Shown in pieces: positions 47,741 through 59,169 of a stretch of 64,000 nt of DNA; the stretch's first letter is position 1; the number at the start of each line of letters is the position of its first letter. A program made the position numbers and the translations under genes. This DNA comes from Agriotes lineatus (taxonomy: Eukaryota > Arthropoda > Insecta > Coleoptera > Elateridae). The DNA lies in the NCBI GenBank assembly GCA_940337035.1, contig OW679203.1:78817061-78881060 (forward strand), given 5' to 3'. The notes below the pieces were generated by a model. It worked only from the letters and a program-made list of their open reading frames with translations, was not told the DNA's origin and searched no databases.

Positions 47741-48217
47741 AAATACGAAAAGGTAGAATCTCATAATATTCGTTGAATTACGCTAGTAAACCTACAGCAC
47801 TGCCTGAAGATGTACCGACAATTCATTTCCTACAAACTGAAGCTCGACAAGCGAGTTTGGCAACCTCAAAATATATGAAGAAAAGGTGGTAGACGAGGAA
47901 AACAAAAATAGCGCGCGACATGCGGCAAAAATAACATGGAATCAAAGATGCAAGACTAAAGCGGGAGCTACGAGAGGATATACACCTAGTAACCAATGAG
48001 AAAAAATTTTAGACAGCCTCTACTGTACCTCTAAATAGGTTTGTTGAATTATCGACTCAGGTGTGCCATCACGCTTTGGAGGTTAAAAATATCTTTACAA
48101 GATTTCAATCTACTGGATTCTCTGGATTAAAAATGGAGGGTGAGTTACCTCACACGCACTTAGGCCGCATTAGGTGGGCCCATTGTGCTACCTCCCAGCA
48201 GCTCTCCAAGTTGGGTA

Positions 48218-49575
48218 TCACTCAAGCCATCCAATCTTTTGAATGTACTTAAGGACGACCGCAACTGGAATGTTGCTAATTCTGGCCATATCGGGCCAAA
48301 AGTCCCCCAACATGGATCCTCTGACTCTTGCGAGAGCTGGACAGTGACCAAGAACGTGTTCTGCTCTCTCGTCATCCTCGTTGCATCCGCGACAGTTTGG
48401 GAAGTCCACCAGTCTCATCCTGTGCATATGTTGGTTTAGAGTGCAGTGTCCAGATAGGATACCCACGACTAGTCGAAGGTTCCTTCGGGACAGTTGCAAG
48501 CAATATTTGGCTGTCTTTGGCGAGGGCGCTGTAATAGCAGCCCGTGCTTGACGACAGCTTTGCATGTTAACCCATCTTCGTATGAAGCTGTTTAAGGTTT
48601 CTTGATATAGCATAGAGCTTAATATTGTCAGGGATATGGGGATTACGGGTTCTGGCCCCCAGAGAGGTTGTCCGGAAGCCAGTCTCGCAGTCTCATCAGC
48701 CTCCTCATTGCCGTAGTTACCGTCATGTCCTTTCACCCATACAAGAGAAACAACATTATTTTTTGAGATATCTTCGAGAGCTTCACGGCACTGCAGTACC
48801 ACACCTGAGGTAATTGTGCAACTGCCCAGGGCTAGTAAAGCGGCTCTACTGTCACTGAAGATACCAATACATTGATTCTCGATTTTCCTTTCAAGAATTG
48901 CTTTTGCACCATGCATTATTCCAAATACTTCCGCTTGAAAGACAGTGGCCATTTTGCCTAGTGGTATGCTTTGACGGAGGTTCAGATCGTCAGAGAAAAC
49001 TCCGGCACCTGTTCCGTGCTTTGTTTTAGATCCATCAGTAAAGATGGATATATCTATATGCTGGGTAAACCCGGCATTTTCATAAACGTTAAATTGTCTA
49101 TTGAAGGCATATTGCAGAGGGAGGTAGTCCACCATGGCGTCCAGAAGAGGGATCTTGTCGACGGCCTCATTCAGAATGCGGGTATGCCTGCCTCCCTTGC
49201 CTGCTGTGTGCCACAGCCCTTTGTAGCGCAGCCTCAAAGCGGCCCTTACGGCTACTTCCTCCACAAAAAGATCAAGTGGTGGAAGGCATAAGACCACCTC
49301 TAAAGCGGCTGTAGGGGTTGAGCGTACAGCACCTGTAGAACTAAGACAGGCAAGACGTTGCACATGTCCTAGTTTACTTGCTGCCGTAGCCTGTCTGACC
49401 CTGGGCCACCAGACAAGTGCTCCATAACATAGCATGGGCCTAATCACGGCAGTATACAGCCACAAGGTAATTCGGGGAGAGAGTCCCCAGGATTTACCTA
49501 AAGCGCGGCGACACTTCCAGAATGCCATGCATGCTTTTTCAGTTTTAACTTTTAAATGTTTCTCCCAATTCAGCT
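48218..49575 (-). pseudogene. LINE RT thumb/connection plus RNase H
   Basis: From the ATG at 49528 the frame has 436 codons without a stop. Residues 20-150 are the RT thumb and connection. Residues 160-285 are RNase H with all four acidic residues: FTDGS (D165), FQAE (E200), FSDSRAA (D226) and EEADETAR (D278). A C-terminal Cys/His cluster follows (CRGCNEDDERAEHVLGHC), a putative nucleic-acid-binding knuckle. It is the continuation of the frame at 49570-50086 after a frameshift. RNase H would remove template RNA during retrotransposition; the copy is defective because of truncation and the frameshift. Confidence 0.9.
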
Positions 49576-50086
49576 GTCTGTCAAAAATACTCCCAAGTAT
49601 TTGACATTGTCTGAAAAGCTGAGAGAAGTGTTGAATAGGAGAGGACTACGTAAAGGTCCCACCTTCCTTTTTTTTGTGAAAAGTACCATTTCTGTCTTCG
49701 AAGGATTGACAGAGAGTGACTGTTCATTACACCATGTTTCTGTTATTCGAAGAGCTGTCTGCATCAAGTTACAGAGCGTGCCCTCGAACTTGCCAGTAAT
49801 GAGAATGACGATGTCATCCGCATATCCAGTAGTATAGAATCCATCATCATTGAGTGTGTTTAGAAGGCTGTCTACCACTGTATTCCACAGTAGTGGAGAC
49901 AGAACACCCCCTTGCGGACAGCCCTTCGTCACAACACCTCTAATGGAGTTGCCTCCTATATTAAATTGTACTGCTCTCATCGTAAGCATGCGTTTTATCC
50001 ACTCACAGAGAGTGGGTGCCACACCATGCCTGCGTAAGGCAGAGTTAATGCTCTCAAATGAAGCCTTGTCAAAGGCTCCTTCAATA
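49570..50086 (-). pseudogene. LINE reverse transcriptase fragment
   Basis: Carries DIEGAFDKA (end of motif A), KGCPQGGVLSPLLWN and the catalytic GYADD (residues 66-70 counted from the ATG at 50022). The frame breaks near 49570-49580, where a one- or two-base shift moves the homologous reading into the next frame (WEKHLKVKTEKA then MAFWKCRRALG). The upstream part is absent through 5' truncation. Confidence 0.88.
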
Positions 50087-52717
50087 TCAATCTACTGGTA
50101 CTTTTCCAAATTCTTCAATACCTCCAGAAGCAGAATTTAATAACGTAAAGTGAAATTCAACGAAAGTAAGCACCAGGGTAGAAGAAAATGGAATGTCTAG
50201 CACCACAGATACTGAAGCGAAAGATGGTAAACACGACGTTGGACGTGATTTTGCTATCTCAGAACTACAAAAAAGCGAATAGTGCTCATCTACAGTCAAT
50301 GGTTCTTCATCTTATATACAGTAAAACGGGATTTGACTTAGTTCTACCTGAGCGTTTTATAACAATTAGTGATCTTTCAAAATACAGCTAATTTGTGTAT
50401 TCTGATGTTTCTTTGTAACTAGCGTTAATTTCAAACCCGCGCCAATGAGTTGATGTTTGCGACATATTTAGCCCGCGTTTTCTGTGCGTTTTCAAAAGCA
50501 GAGGTATTGAGGCTCGGAAATAGCATTAATGTCTATGCGCTGGTTAGAAGAAGATTTTCGCATTCAGTAGATACACTGATATTTGGTGCCCGGGAGCTGA
50601 AAGTTCCTAGAAATTTTCGTTAATTCAAGTATGCGGCTCCCAGCCAGACGAAGAGCAATCCAAGTGCTACAAGGTTTAGGTCCAGGTACCTTTTGACCCG
50701 ATTGAGCTAGAAGTGGGTGCATATAACAACGCAGAAATCCGGCTTTACGTTGTTTCAGAGGCTATACGCATTGGGCAATCAACATTAAGGTGGAATTTGA
50801 AACAGCAATCGAACCCCTCGGTTTCATGTTATAATTCGTTGTGAACTGTGTATAAACTTTGTGTATTCGAGACATCTGTAAGCAGTGGCCGGCACGCAAG
50901 AGCAACCAGCGAGTCAGCGATGAACGTTGTTAATGTTGTAGCTTTAGTAGACGTGTTTAGTTTTAGAATACCCAAAAAGATAATATTTCGCGAAATAAGA
51001 CTAGTGGGCAATCTCCAAAATGTCTTTGACGTACCGCATCTTTTGAGATAGATTTGTGGCACACTTTATTTTCGAATTGCTTTATATATGCCTGTCTGCA
51101 TGCTTTTTTGTCGTTTTCAGATCTTTTTTACACTGTGTGTTGGACGCAGCGGCCTTTATCACTTGCTCTTGCTCAAATTATTTTTTTCGCTAGCCGAGGT
51201 TGGAACGTTGAATGATAAAAAGCTGGACTATATTTGTCTGCACAATTATGGATAAGTTGTATATCCAATAAGTTATGTACTCATCTTGAGGAAATTATTT
51301 AGGCTTGGCCATTGCCTTATTTCATAGTGTTAGGGCTGTAAGCGGCCATTCGAAATTGTAGGCCATTGATCGAGTCATTGTATGTCTTTTTCTGGTAATC
51401 CCGCGTGACGTCACCGTCCATATTAGATATTATTGTGCAGAAGTGCATCTGCACTGCCTTGTTCCAAAAATGTCCGTAATATAAGCTCGGCTAGAGCTGC
51501 GGAGTTGAAAAAAATAGATGTTTTGATGATGATATTAATTTGATGGCTATTTGCTGGTGGAGTTTATCAATTTCTTATATTTTTTGTGCCCCTTTGGTGC
51601 GGCCTTATTTTGTCATTCAGTGAGCAAAAATCGTCTTAACCGGTTTGCAGCTTTTTTAAAATCATTAAAATGTCTTCATAAGGCAATTGCAAATACACTA
51701 GAAGTGGATATCTGGTTTAATTCAGTAATATTGTACACGTTTGACTGAGTAAATTTACCCGATTTCTCGACAAGTATGCAAAACTGCTGTAGGACAATGC
51801 GCATTTCCAATTATTTCTGGCAGCTGAAATAATTGCATTTTGTGCATATTATATGACATTTGTAATCATATTATACATTTTAACATTTTATTCAAATTTC
51901 TCTTCTTGCTAGATGCCTTGTTTCTTTATTTTCACCCCTTATTTATAAAAGCTACTTATTTCTAATTAGGCTAAGGGGATACAGCTTGTTTCTATTACTT
52001 TCAACGTCGCAATATTACAAATTCCGCATGTCGCACGCTGTAGCAAATTGGAGCATGAAGTTCGCATGTCTTGTAATTTGCACTGAAGCTGACATAGGCC
52101 ACACATGTGCGAATGTTATTGTCTGAATTTTGGAGTCTGAAGCTGTTGTTCAAAGCTGTCGCCGTTTGTTGCTTACGCAAAACAAGGTGTTATGTGACTA
52201 ACAATCGGAATTTATTAAAATGTCGCAGCATATAGCTGTTGCGTATTAAATTGCTATGTAATCATCGTTTTAAAATTGTAATGGGCGAACCAACTGTGTA
52301 TTGTTTATAGAACTGTCCTTAAAAATAAGACACGGAACGTGTTTACTCGTACTAACCGCGAGTTACGTGTTCATTCTGCTGTGCTTTCTTAGATAAGACC
52401 GTATCCACTTGATTATATAGGATAGTGCATGCAGACAATTATATTTTATTTATAGTATAACTTAGAACCTAGTCGCAGAATAATTTATCTAGTAGTAGGT
52501 AGTTTGCACCTGTACTTTCTGACAATAAAAACTATAATTATTATAAATGTTTTTCTTCGAAAACAAAAGTTAATCGCGTTGTAATATTTATAAAGTTTAA
52601 AACAAACTTTGATATGGGTAGTAATACATAAGTGCTAAATATTCTAACCGATGGAGGTTTGCAGTTGTTAGAGTGCAAACTCGCCAAACCTAATATAATT
52701 CATTGCGGGTCATAACT

Positions 52718-53070
52718 CACAGATCGGTAAAAGACAAGATTCCAAGTTTAAAAACCGCTGGCGTATATCGCATTCCTTGTTCTTGCGGCTCGAGTTACAT
52801 TGGACAGACTGGTCGTTCCGTTGATCTAAGACTCCAAGAACATAAAGGCGATTGCAAACACAAACGCATCACAAAATCAGCAGTAGACATATATTTGCAA
52901 ATGGGCACACTTTAGAATTTGAGCATGCCAGAGTACTTGCCAGAATACCTCATTACTTCCCGCGAGTGATACGTGAAGCCATAAAAATAGAAAAACATCC
53001 AAATAATATCAACAGGGAAAATGGCTTTAAGCTTAGTAAAACGTGGACCCCTGTGATACATGATCTAAAG
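52718..53070 (+). pseudogene. Penelope-like element GIY-YIG endonuclease remnant
   Basis: The plus strand reads VKDKIPSLKTAGVYRIPCSC then YIGQTGRSVDLRLQEHK: the GVY and YIG halves of a GIY-YIG nuclease with the CSCG insertion typical of Penelope-like retroelements. After about 52900 a shift to another frame continues the domain (HIFANGHTLEFEHARVLARI and onward to about 53070, including INRENGFKLSKTW). The reverse transcriptase that should precede it is missing, so only the 3' part of the element was inserted or survives. Limits and target duplication are not resolved. Confidence 0.88.
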
Positions 53071-55769
53071 CATTACAACCACTGTGCGTCATACAGCCAC
53101 GCCCCACGGATTACGTTGCACTCGGATGACTAACCAGCATTACGCCACTCCGCGCGCCTGGCACAGAGGACTATAAATAGTTCCACACCGACCTTCGGTT
53201 CTTAGTGCGACTTTCACTCTGATTATGCAAGCTGCAAGGTCTTGCAAAACGTTAGTGAATATGGATGCACAAACAGCAAAACGGCAAAATCTGCCTAAGT
53301 ATCCTCGTTCTCAAGATACTCAAACAACACGAGCCACCAAAGAGCATAGCCATCGCGCGGGTTTTTGCTCGACTTCACAAGGTGCAACGCACATTAAGCC
53401 AGAAAATGCTGGGTGTTCATATACAAATACTATGCGGTCTAAGCCGAAATTCTATGCTAACGAGAATAAATGCATAAGGTCAGCATGAGCACAGAATTAA
53501 ATATTTTGTCTATTGGAAAATAATCATTACATTAATAAGTTCACTTGATGTGAGCAGCAGTTACTAATAATTTGAAGAAAAACAATTAGCATGAAACAAA
53601 GCAGGTTTTAGAAGGGGTACATTCAGAGTTTCAGATATGGGCTAATGCAATCTAATTTGTAACTGCCCGAGTTGAGCTTATTGATGTCAGACATAAAATG
53701 AAGCGTTACGTAGTAAAACTAGTAGTATAAGCCAGCTAAAAGGCAAATTAGCTGAAAGGTAAACGAAACATGACATCAAAACTGGTTAAAAGTTAAACAT
53801 GTTATCAATCCTAATTTCCTTTATAAACATTTGAGTATCTAGTTGCTAATTGACCTGACTGTCAATTTTGATAAATAACTAAACAATCTTGAGAAATGTC
53901 TGTTGGAGCCACATTGAGCTTCTCAATTATCATGTAAAATTGCAAATAAAAAGTTCTTAATTATGCCAATTGTGGTTAAAGTTATTCACGAGTGTCCTGT
54001 GCATCTGTGGGTGTAAATTTCCCGGTGTTAAAACGTTCAGCTGAAGCAGATGAGCTAGCAGAACAAATCATCCAAGTGCAAGTGACTTCGAGGGGCCAAT
54101 TCCTTATGCAAGCAGCTTTGCCCAGCAAGAATAGCGCTTGTTGCGAATAGGGAGGACATTCAGGAATCAGTGCGAGCAGAAATCCCAACCGACAAGCGAT
54201 TCCCAAGTCCATAATTCCCGTGGCGTCATTTGGGGAGCGATATCCAGCGTCCGAGGAGCCTCCGATTAAGGTAGAATTTCGCAGGGAAAGCGTTGCCGTA
54301 GGTCCACTATTTTTGGACTTCTGCAAGATCAGTCTGTCTACGAGGTGGACAGCCATATTCTACTGGTCCAGAGCTGTCCAGTTCTCAGAAATTTAGATAG
54401 CGTCCCTTGAAAATGCACAATGACTAGGCTTTTTCCAGTTTTGGACCGAATATGAAACAAAAACCAGTCGCGCGTTTCTTTGACGTTACGCTAAAAACAA
54501 AACGAGTTTAGCAGTTGCTACGTCACAGTATTAATATTTACCTGACGGGTCTTTGCCATTTTGGTGGATTTTAGAATTCAATTTACTCTGTTTTGTGCAC
54601 CAGCAGATCATTTCGTTGCTGAGTCAAATTTATAGGTTAGCTAAATGTGAGATAAAATTGTGCATTTGCCCGAAATATTTGAGAGTATTTGTCATACCAA
54701 GTTTTTCCTTAGTTTTATGAATCCACGCCCTTGAACCAAGATTGTCTCACGGTCTACGGAGCTAGGCCCGAATGTTTATTTCAAATAAATAAAATAAGAA
54801 AAGAGCAATAATCCATTTATTTGTCGTAATTTTTATTACTTTTTAATTTTCCTTGAATATAATAGGTGAATTTCAGTTGAAAACTTAATCAAAAAGTGTA
54901 GTTTTCCTTGCCACTATTTATTTTATATTTTATTTGAATTTTATTATCATCAAAGGGAAGGGTTATTACAATATCCGCCACACAATCACATTTAGATTAA
55001 TATTCCTACAATAGCAAAAATTATTTGAAAAATCCTCTCGGACGCATTGAATTGTATTATATTAATCTTAAAAATACAAGATGATAGATATCAACAATAG
55101 ATTACATTCTTATAACCCAACCACTACACCCTTCCCATATATTATCAGTATTACCTCTGCGGACATTAAAAACCCAAAGCATTGTGGTGTTAAACTTTAT
55201 ATGGTAATTAACCGCCAGCGTATTCAAAGGCAATAAATTATATGTAGAGTTCTATACCATATAGCCTTATGGTATTTACTAGATGGATATTTGTTACAAT
55301 TGTCTTAGCGCGCGACGTAACGTCACGAAAAGGTAGACATTATTTAGAAACTCCTAAACTCTTCTTGTTGTGGTCGCCGCTGCAAGCTTGCCCACCTAAG
55401 TGTATTTTTATGAATGTCATCTTAATGGAATTTTTAAACTTACTGTCAAATAAACTACTTTATAAATATCTCATGGTAAGCCATAGCTGAAGCTGAGCAC
55501 CATACCAATATTTGCTATTACCGAATACGTGTTCCTAGATGACCCTCCAACAGCATTAGGCTACTGACACCCAACGCACCAGGTAGTACATTAAAACTAC
55601 AAGAATTAACCCTAATAGTTTCTATGTTACAATTATTTTGATTAACGCGAATGAGCATTCTTTCATTTCAATTGGGGTTTACCGGTAACAGACTATTGGA
55701 AATCGCGAGGAAAATATCAACACTAGAATATAACATAACACGGAGAATATCGGCAACGAGAAGGGAATG

Positions 55770-55935
55770 GAAGCAAGTTAGCAGCAGAATGAACTGGGTT
55801 GGTTACAATAAGTAGAGACAATAGCCCGAGAGGAAAAACAAACCCAAGTCGACCGAGTAAAATATGGACAGATAGTTTATGAAGCCTTCTAATTAACTGG
55901 TTCTAAGCCTATAATAAGAAGGAAGAAGAAGAAGC
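55770..55935 (+). pseudogene. RTE-like LINE 3' tail
   Basis: A (GAA)n stretch at about 55917-55935 is preceded by a broken frame resembling an RTE C-terminus (SSRMNWVGYNK, and near 55835 GKTNPSRPSKIWTDSL, comparable to GRPLARWRDDI in the LINE at 28.5 kb). Old and degenerate. Confidence 0.4.
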
Positions 55936-56224
55936 AGCAGTCTTGAAGCCGAAAGGCACACCTTGTTTCAAAACGTTTCTTACTTGTTTTTATTGTATCT
56001 TATACTAAATATTTGGCGTTGGTATGCAGCTTGAAGAAACGAGAATGCCTGATTAAAATCCTGAAACCGGCTACAACATGAAGGTCTCCTCCGAGCTCGC
56101 TGGACAGTTCTCTAGCCTCTTGATACCGCATTCGGTGTCAGCGATGTTTACCTTTCTCCACGTGACCGTCATTCAGACCGTTACCTGACTTTGTTTCCCC
56201 TTGTAACGCCGCCACAGTTTAAAA

Positions 56225-56490
56225 AACATTTTATTTACTTAATTCGCACTCAGCCAATAGCCGTTAGGCCAATTATAGGCGTCGCTGTGCAGTTATGAGG
56301 ACTTCCAACCCCACTAACGACTGTCATGATGTTGTATGACCGCCGGGACCAACTTTTTTCCGTGATAGCCGTACCACGAGGCGCCGAGAGATGCAGCCGT
56401 GGAACTCCCATCCAAGTTCTGACCAGAGACAGCGTTGCTTAACTCTGCTGATCGAACGTGGACGCTTGTTCAAGCTACACCACTCGGGAC
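56225..56490 (-). mobile_element. 5S rRNA-derived SINE
   Basis: The minus strand at about 56460-56385 reads CGATCAGCAGAGTTAAGCAA then GTCAGAACTTGGATGGGAGT, following the internal promoter region of 5S rRNA (CGATCACCGAAATTAAGCA...TACTTGGATGGGTGACC) in order and spacing. The flanks before and after do not continue as 5S rRNA, and the body runs on to about 56225. This is the structure of a 5S-headed (SINE3-type) SINE, not a 5S gene. No clear target duplication was found. Confidence 0.7.
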
Positions 56491-57010
56491 CCAGTATTTA
56501 TAAAAGAGCAGTAGACTTATTTATGTATTTCCGTTCTTAGTCCAGTCAAATTAGAAAAAATTACGGCAAACTTTCGGAATAATTCATAGTGAGCTGAATT
56601 TTTGTGTACAACTTTATTTGGTGTTTTCAAACAACATCCGAAAAGTACCGTTGATTTGACCTTGAGCTTCATGAGTTATAGGGTGCAGATGTGGGAAAAG
56701 TTTGGTTTTGGGCTTATATCTTCTTTTCTATTGACTTTAGGTATATGACATTGTACAAAGAAATTGAAGGGCACAAAATTCTGTACAAAAAAGTACTTGG
56801 TAGTTTTTTCTGTAGGACGGACCGTTTCTGCGAAAACTCGCCATGAACGTTGATCTGAAGGATAACACTACTGAAATCCCGAGTTCCACAACTAATCTGA
56901 GGTCTGAAATGTAAAAATATAGCATCAGCTAAATCGAAGGGTCTTTTTCGTACAATATTAAGACAACAGTGTTCCCAAAATAAAATAATTCAAGGAAATC
57001 GCAACTTTGA

Positions 57011-57730
57011 ACATCTCTACCTGATTTTGAAAATGCAACTTATATAATTGACGGCGGCTTTCTCTTACACAGAGTGGTATGGCATCAAAATGATTCTTTT
57101 AATTCCATTTGTACAACTTATGTACATTATGTACAGCAACATTTTGGTCCAAATACTATTATAGTCTTCCATGGATATTCAAACAGCAGCAATAGTGTGA
57201 AAAGTATGGAACAACTTCGTAGATCTTCTAAATTGGCATCGGTCGAAATCTTGTTCGATGAAATAATGAACGCAATGGTAAGCCAAGATACATTTTTTGC
57301 TAATAACAGCAATAAAACCAGATTGATTTCCATGTTGGCTAAGCATTTTGAGGTCCATAATATCCGCGTCAAGCAATCTGAAGATGATGCCGATGTTTTA
57401 ATCATTGAAACAGCACTTGAAGAATCGCCTCAAAATAAAACTGTTGTTGTCGGGGAAGATGCAGATCTCTTGGTACTCCTGACAGCACGTACCCTAGTTG
57501 ATGGAGAAATTTATTTTATGAAGCCAGGCAGAGGAAAGGTTCCACAAAGAATTTACTCATCCCAAAGTTATTACCAATATACATCCAGTAAACATCATCT
57601 TTTATTTTTACATGCTGTCTCCGGGTGTGACACAAAGTCAGCTTTTTTAGTAAAGGTAAAACGACAGCTTTGAAGCTGTTAGAAATCTGCCAAGATTTGC
57701 AAGCTGCGGCTAAGTTTTCAGGAAAATAGA
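57011..57730 (+). pseudogene. FEN1/XPG-like (PIN-fold) nuclease domain of a DNA transposon
   Basis: The frame opens after a stop at 57008 and runs to 57673; the GTG at 57074 (residue 1 below) is not the real start because IIDGGFLLHRVVW is conserved-looking and begins upstream. Motifs follow the order of FEN1: IIDGG (first Asp, about 57050), VFHGY (residues 31-35, where relatives have FDGY), EDDAD (103-107), GEDADLL (127-133) and SGCDTKSA (183-190). These are metal-binding acidic positions, but one Asp is replaced by His33. After about 57650 a frameshift moves the reading to GKTTALKLLEICQDLQAAAK, ending in a stop at 57727-57729. The product would cut branched or flapped DNA; this copy is dead. 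Confidence 0.8.
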
Positions 57731-57734
57731 TTCT

Positions 57735-58200
57735 TCACACGAATTGATTTCTTCCAATGGGATTAAAATTTTACTGGCATTATATGGTGCTCTAATTCAA
57801 GAAGTTTCCATTGATTAATATCGTTACATGCGTTTCACGAAATTAATAAGTAAAGTAAGCCGGTGAAATTGAATTTATTACCGCCAACATATGGTGCAGC
57901 TAAAGAGCACCTTTACATAGTCTATTTTCAAATACAAAAGTGGCTGAGGAATGAATTAAACCCTATTGAGTGGCGATGGACATTGAGAAACGATGTACTG
58001 GAACCAAAGAAAACAATGCAAGCTCCCGCTCCGGATTTTCTTTTGAACCTGATCTTCTGTAATTGCACCAAAGGTTGTGGGCCATAGTGTGGATGTAGAA
58101 AGTTGGGTTTTAAATGCTCGTCAATTTGTGGTCATTGCAACGGACAATCGTGTTTAAATGCCAATGCAATTGAAGACATCTTAGAAAACCAAGTTGATGA
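57735..58200 (+). pseudogene. C-terminal Cys-rich part of the same transposon protein
   Basis: After further stops the plus strand reads SNGIKILLALYGALIQEV, then (57869 on) NLLPPTYGAAKEHLYIVYFQ and WLRNELNPIEWRW, then CNCTKGCG, CGCRKLGFKCSSICGHC and NGQSCLNANAIED. The LPPTxxAAxxHxxRVYxQxxxWLxNxLxPxxWGW plus CxC...CG.C.G..C.N ending occurs, as I recall, in many invertebrate uncharacterised proteins that share the nuclease domain. The cysteine spacing resembles a CXC-type zinc-binding motif. Several in-frame stops and shifts break it. Confidence 0.75.
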
Positions 58201-59169
58201 AGGAGAGAATGAAAACCGATTAGAGATATTTTCTACGGATTATCTGGAACAACGCGACATAGAAGGAGGGAAAAAGAGAATGAATAAGATTAACATAACT
58301 CTATTTTGACTGTTTTAAGAATAGAGAGGATATTTTGACCGACTGAGACCGTGGATGAGTCCTGAAAGGGGATGCCACATTTTAAAAAACGCGTCTCGTA
58401 CTCAAACTCAAACGTGGTCTGGAATAGGGTACTTCGTATTGGACTCATAGCTTCAACGCTATACTACGCGAAAACGGTCGGTCGTACAAAAAAAAACACC
58501 CAGTACTTTTTTGTACAGAATTTTGTGCCCTTCAATTTCTCTGTACAATTTCATATACCTAAAGTCAATAGAAAAGAAGATATAAGCGAAAAACAAAATT
58601 CTTCCACATCTGCATCCTATAACTCGCGAAGCTCAAGGTCAAATCAAGGGTACTTTTCGGAGGTTGTTTGAAAACACTAAATAAAGGTGTCCACAAAAAT
58701 TCAGCTCACTTTGAATTATTCCGATCAAGAATCCTTATTTGATTGGACTATCTGTATTTATGCTTACTCGAATATTTAAATTAACTCTCGCCCTCTGGAG
58801 CTCCGAAAGGGTCAAACCGTTAGATGTTCTGATTTGACAAAGTTTAGTAAAACTGACGTTTTGAAAGTCAAAAATATTGCAAAAATCGAATATATTACAA
58901 GATTGGTTGCATAAACAGTAGCATATACTGTCGTTGTTATCGTTTCTTCTTTACTGCTTCTTTCAATTGTTCTCTACGTTTTATGTCTCCTCATGTAAGT
59001 CCCTTTCCTGCATTTATTTTTGCAGTCTTTTCTTCAATGACACTATAGGTTTTTCTATCTTATTTTTGCAAACTGTACCTATTGTAACACTATCTTTCTT
59101 CCGGTATTCTATTGAGGTGTTCATGCCATATTAATCCCTACTGGTTTGCTCTATACATTACCACGGGTA

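Larger units (their letters stand above)
48117..50086 (-). mobile_element. 5'-truncated I-group LINE with RNase H and 12-bp target duplication
   Basis: TCAATCTACTGG is duplicated exactly at 48105-48116 and 50087-50098, fixing both ends of a 1970-bp insertion. The element begins within RT motif A (DIEGAFDKASFES at about 50086-50045) and ends about 100 bp after the last stop codon with no poly(A). Presence of a C-terminal RNase H places it in the I group (I, LOA or R1-like clades); I cannot name the clade. Confidence 0.9.
56575..58723 (+). mobile_element. DNA transposon with about 257-bp inverted repeats carrying an XPG/FEN1-like nuclease gene
   Basis: The left repeat 56575-56833 and the right repeat 58467-58723 are inverted copies with most positions identical (start CGGAATAATTCATAGTGAGC versus CGGAATAATTCAAAGTGAGC; inner end near ACGGACCGTTT versus ACCGACCGTTT). 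Between them lies a decayed gene for a FEN1/XPG-like nuclease with a C-terminal Cys-rich domain. No convincing target duplication flanks the ends (CTTT left, ATCA right). XPG-like nucleases are described from Academ-type DNA transposons, so this may be an Academ relative; that assignment is inference. Confidence 0.8.

Noticed and set aside
47870..48000. Possible LINE C-terminal remnant next to the I-group LINE
   Set aside because: Only a weak basic-residue resemblance, with stops in all frames considered.
53225..53488. An 87-codon plus-strand open frame after the Penelope fragment
   Set aside because: No similarity recognised and no link in frame to the GIY-YIG remnant; two overlapping frames are open here, as expected by chance.
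53982..54356. A 124-codon minus-strand open frame tested as a possible Ig1 exon
   Set aside because: Lacks the Ig cysteine/tryptophan pattern and the family's Ig1 motifs.
56385..56462. A 5S rRNA gene
   Set aside because: Only the internal promoter region resembles 5S rRNA; the 5' and 3' parts do not.
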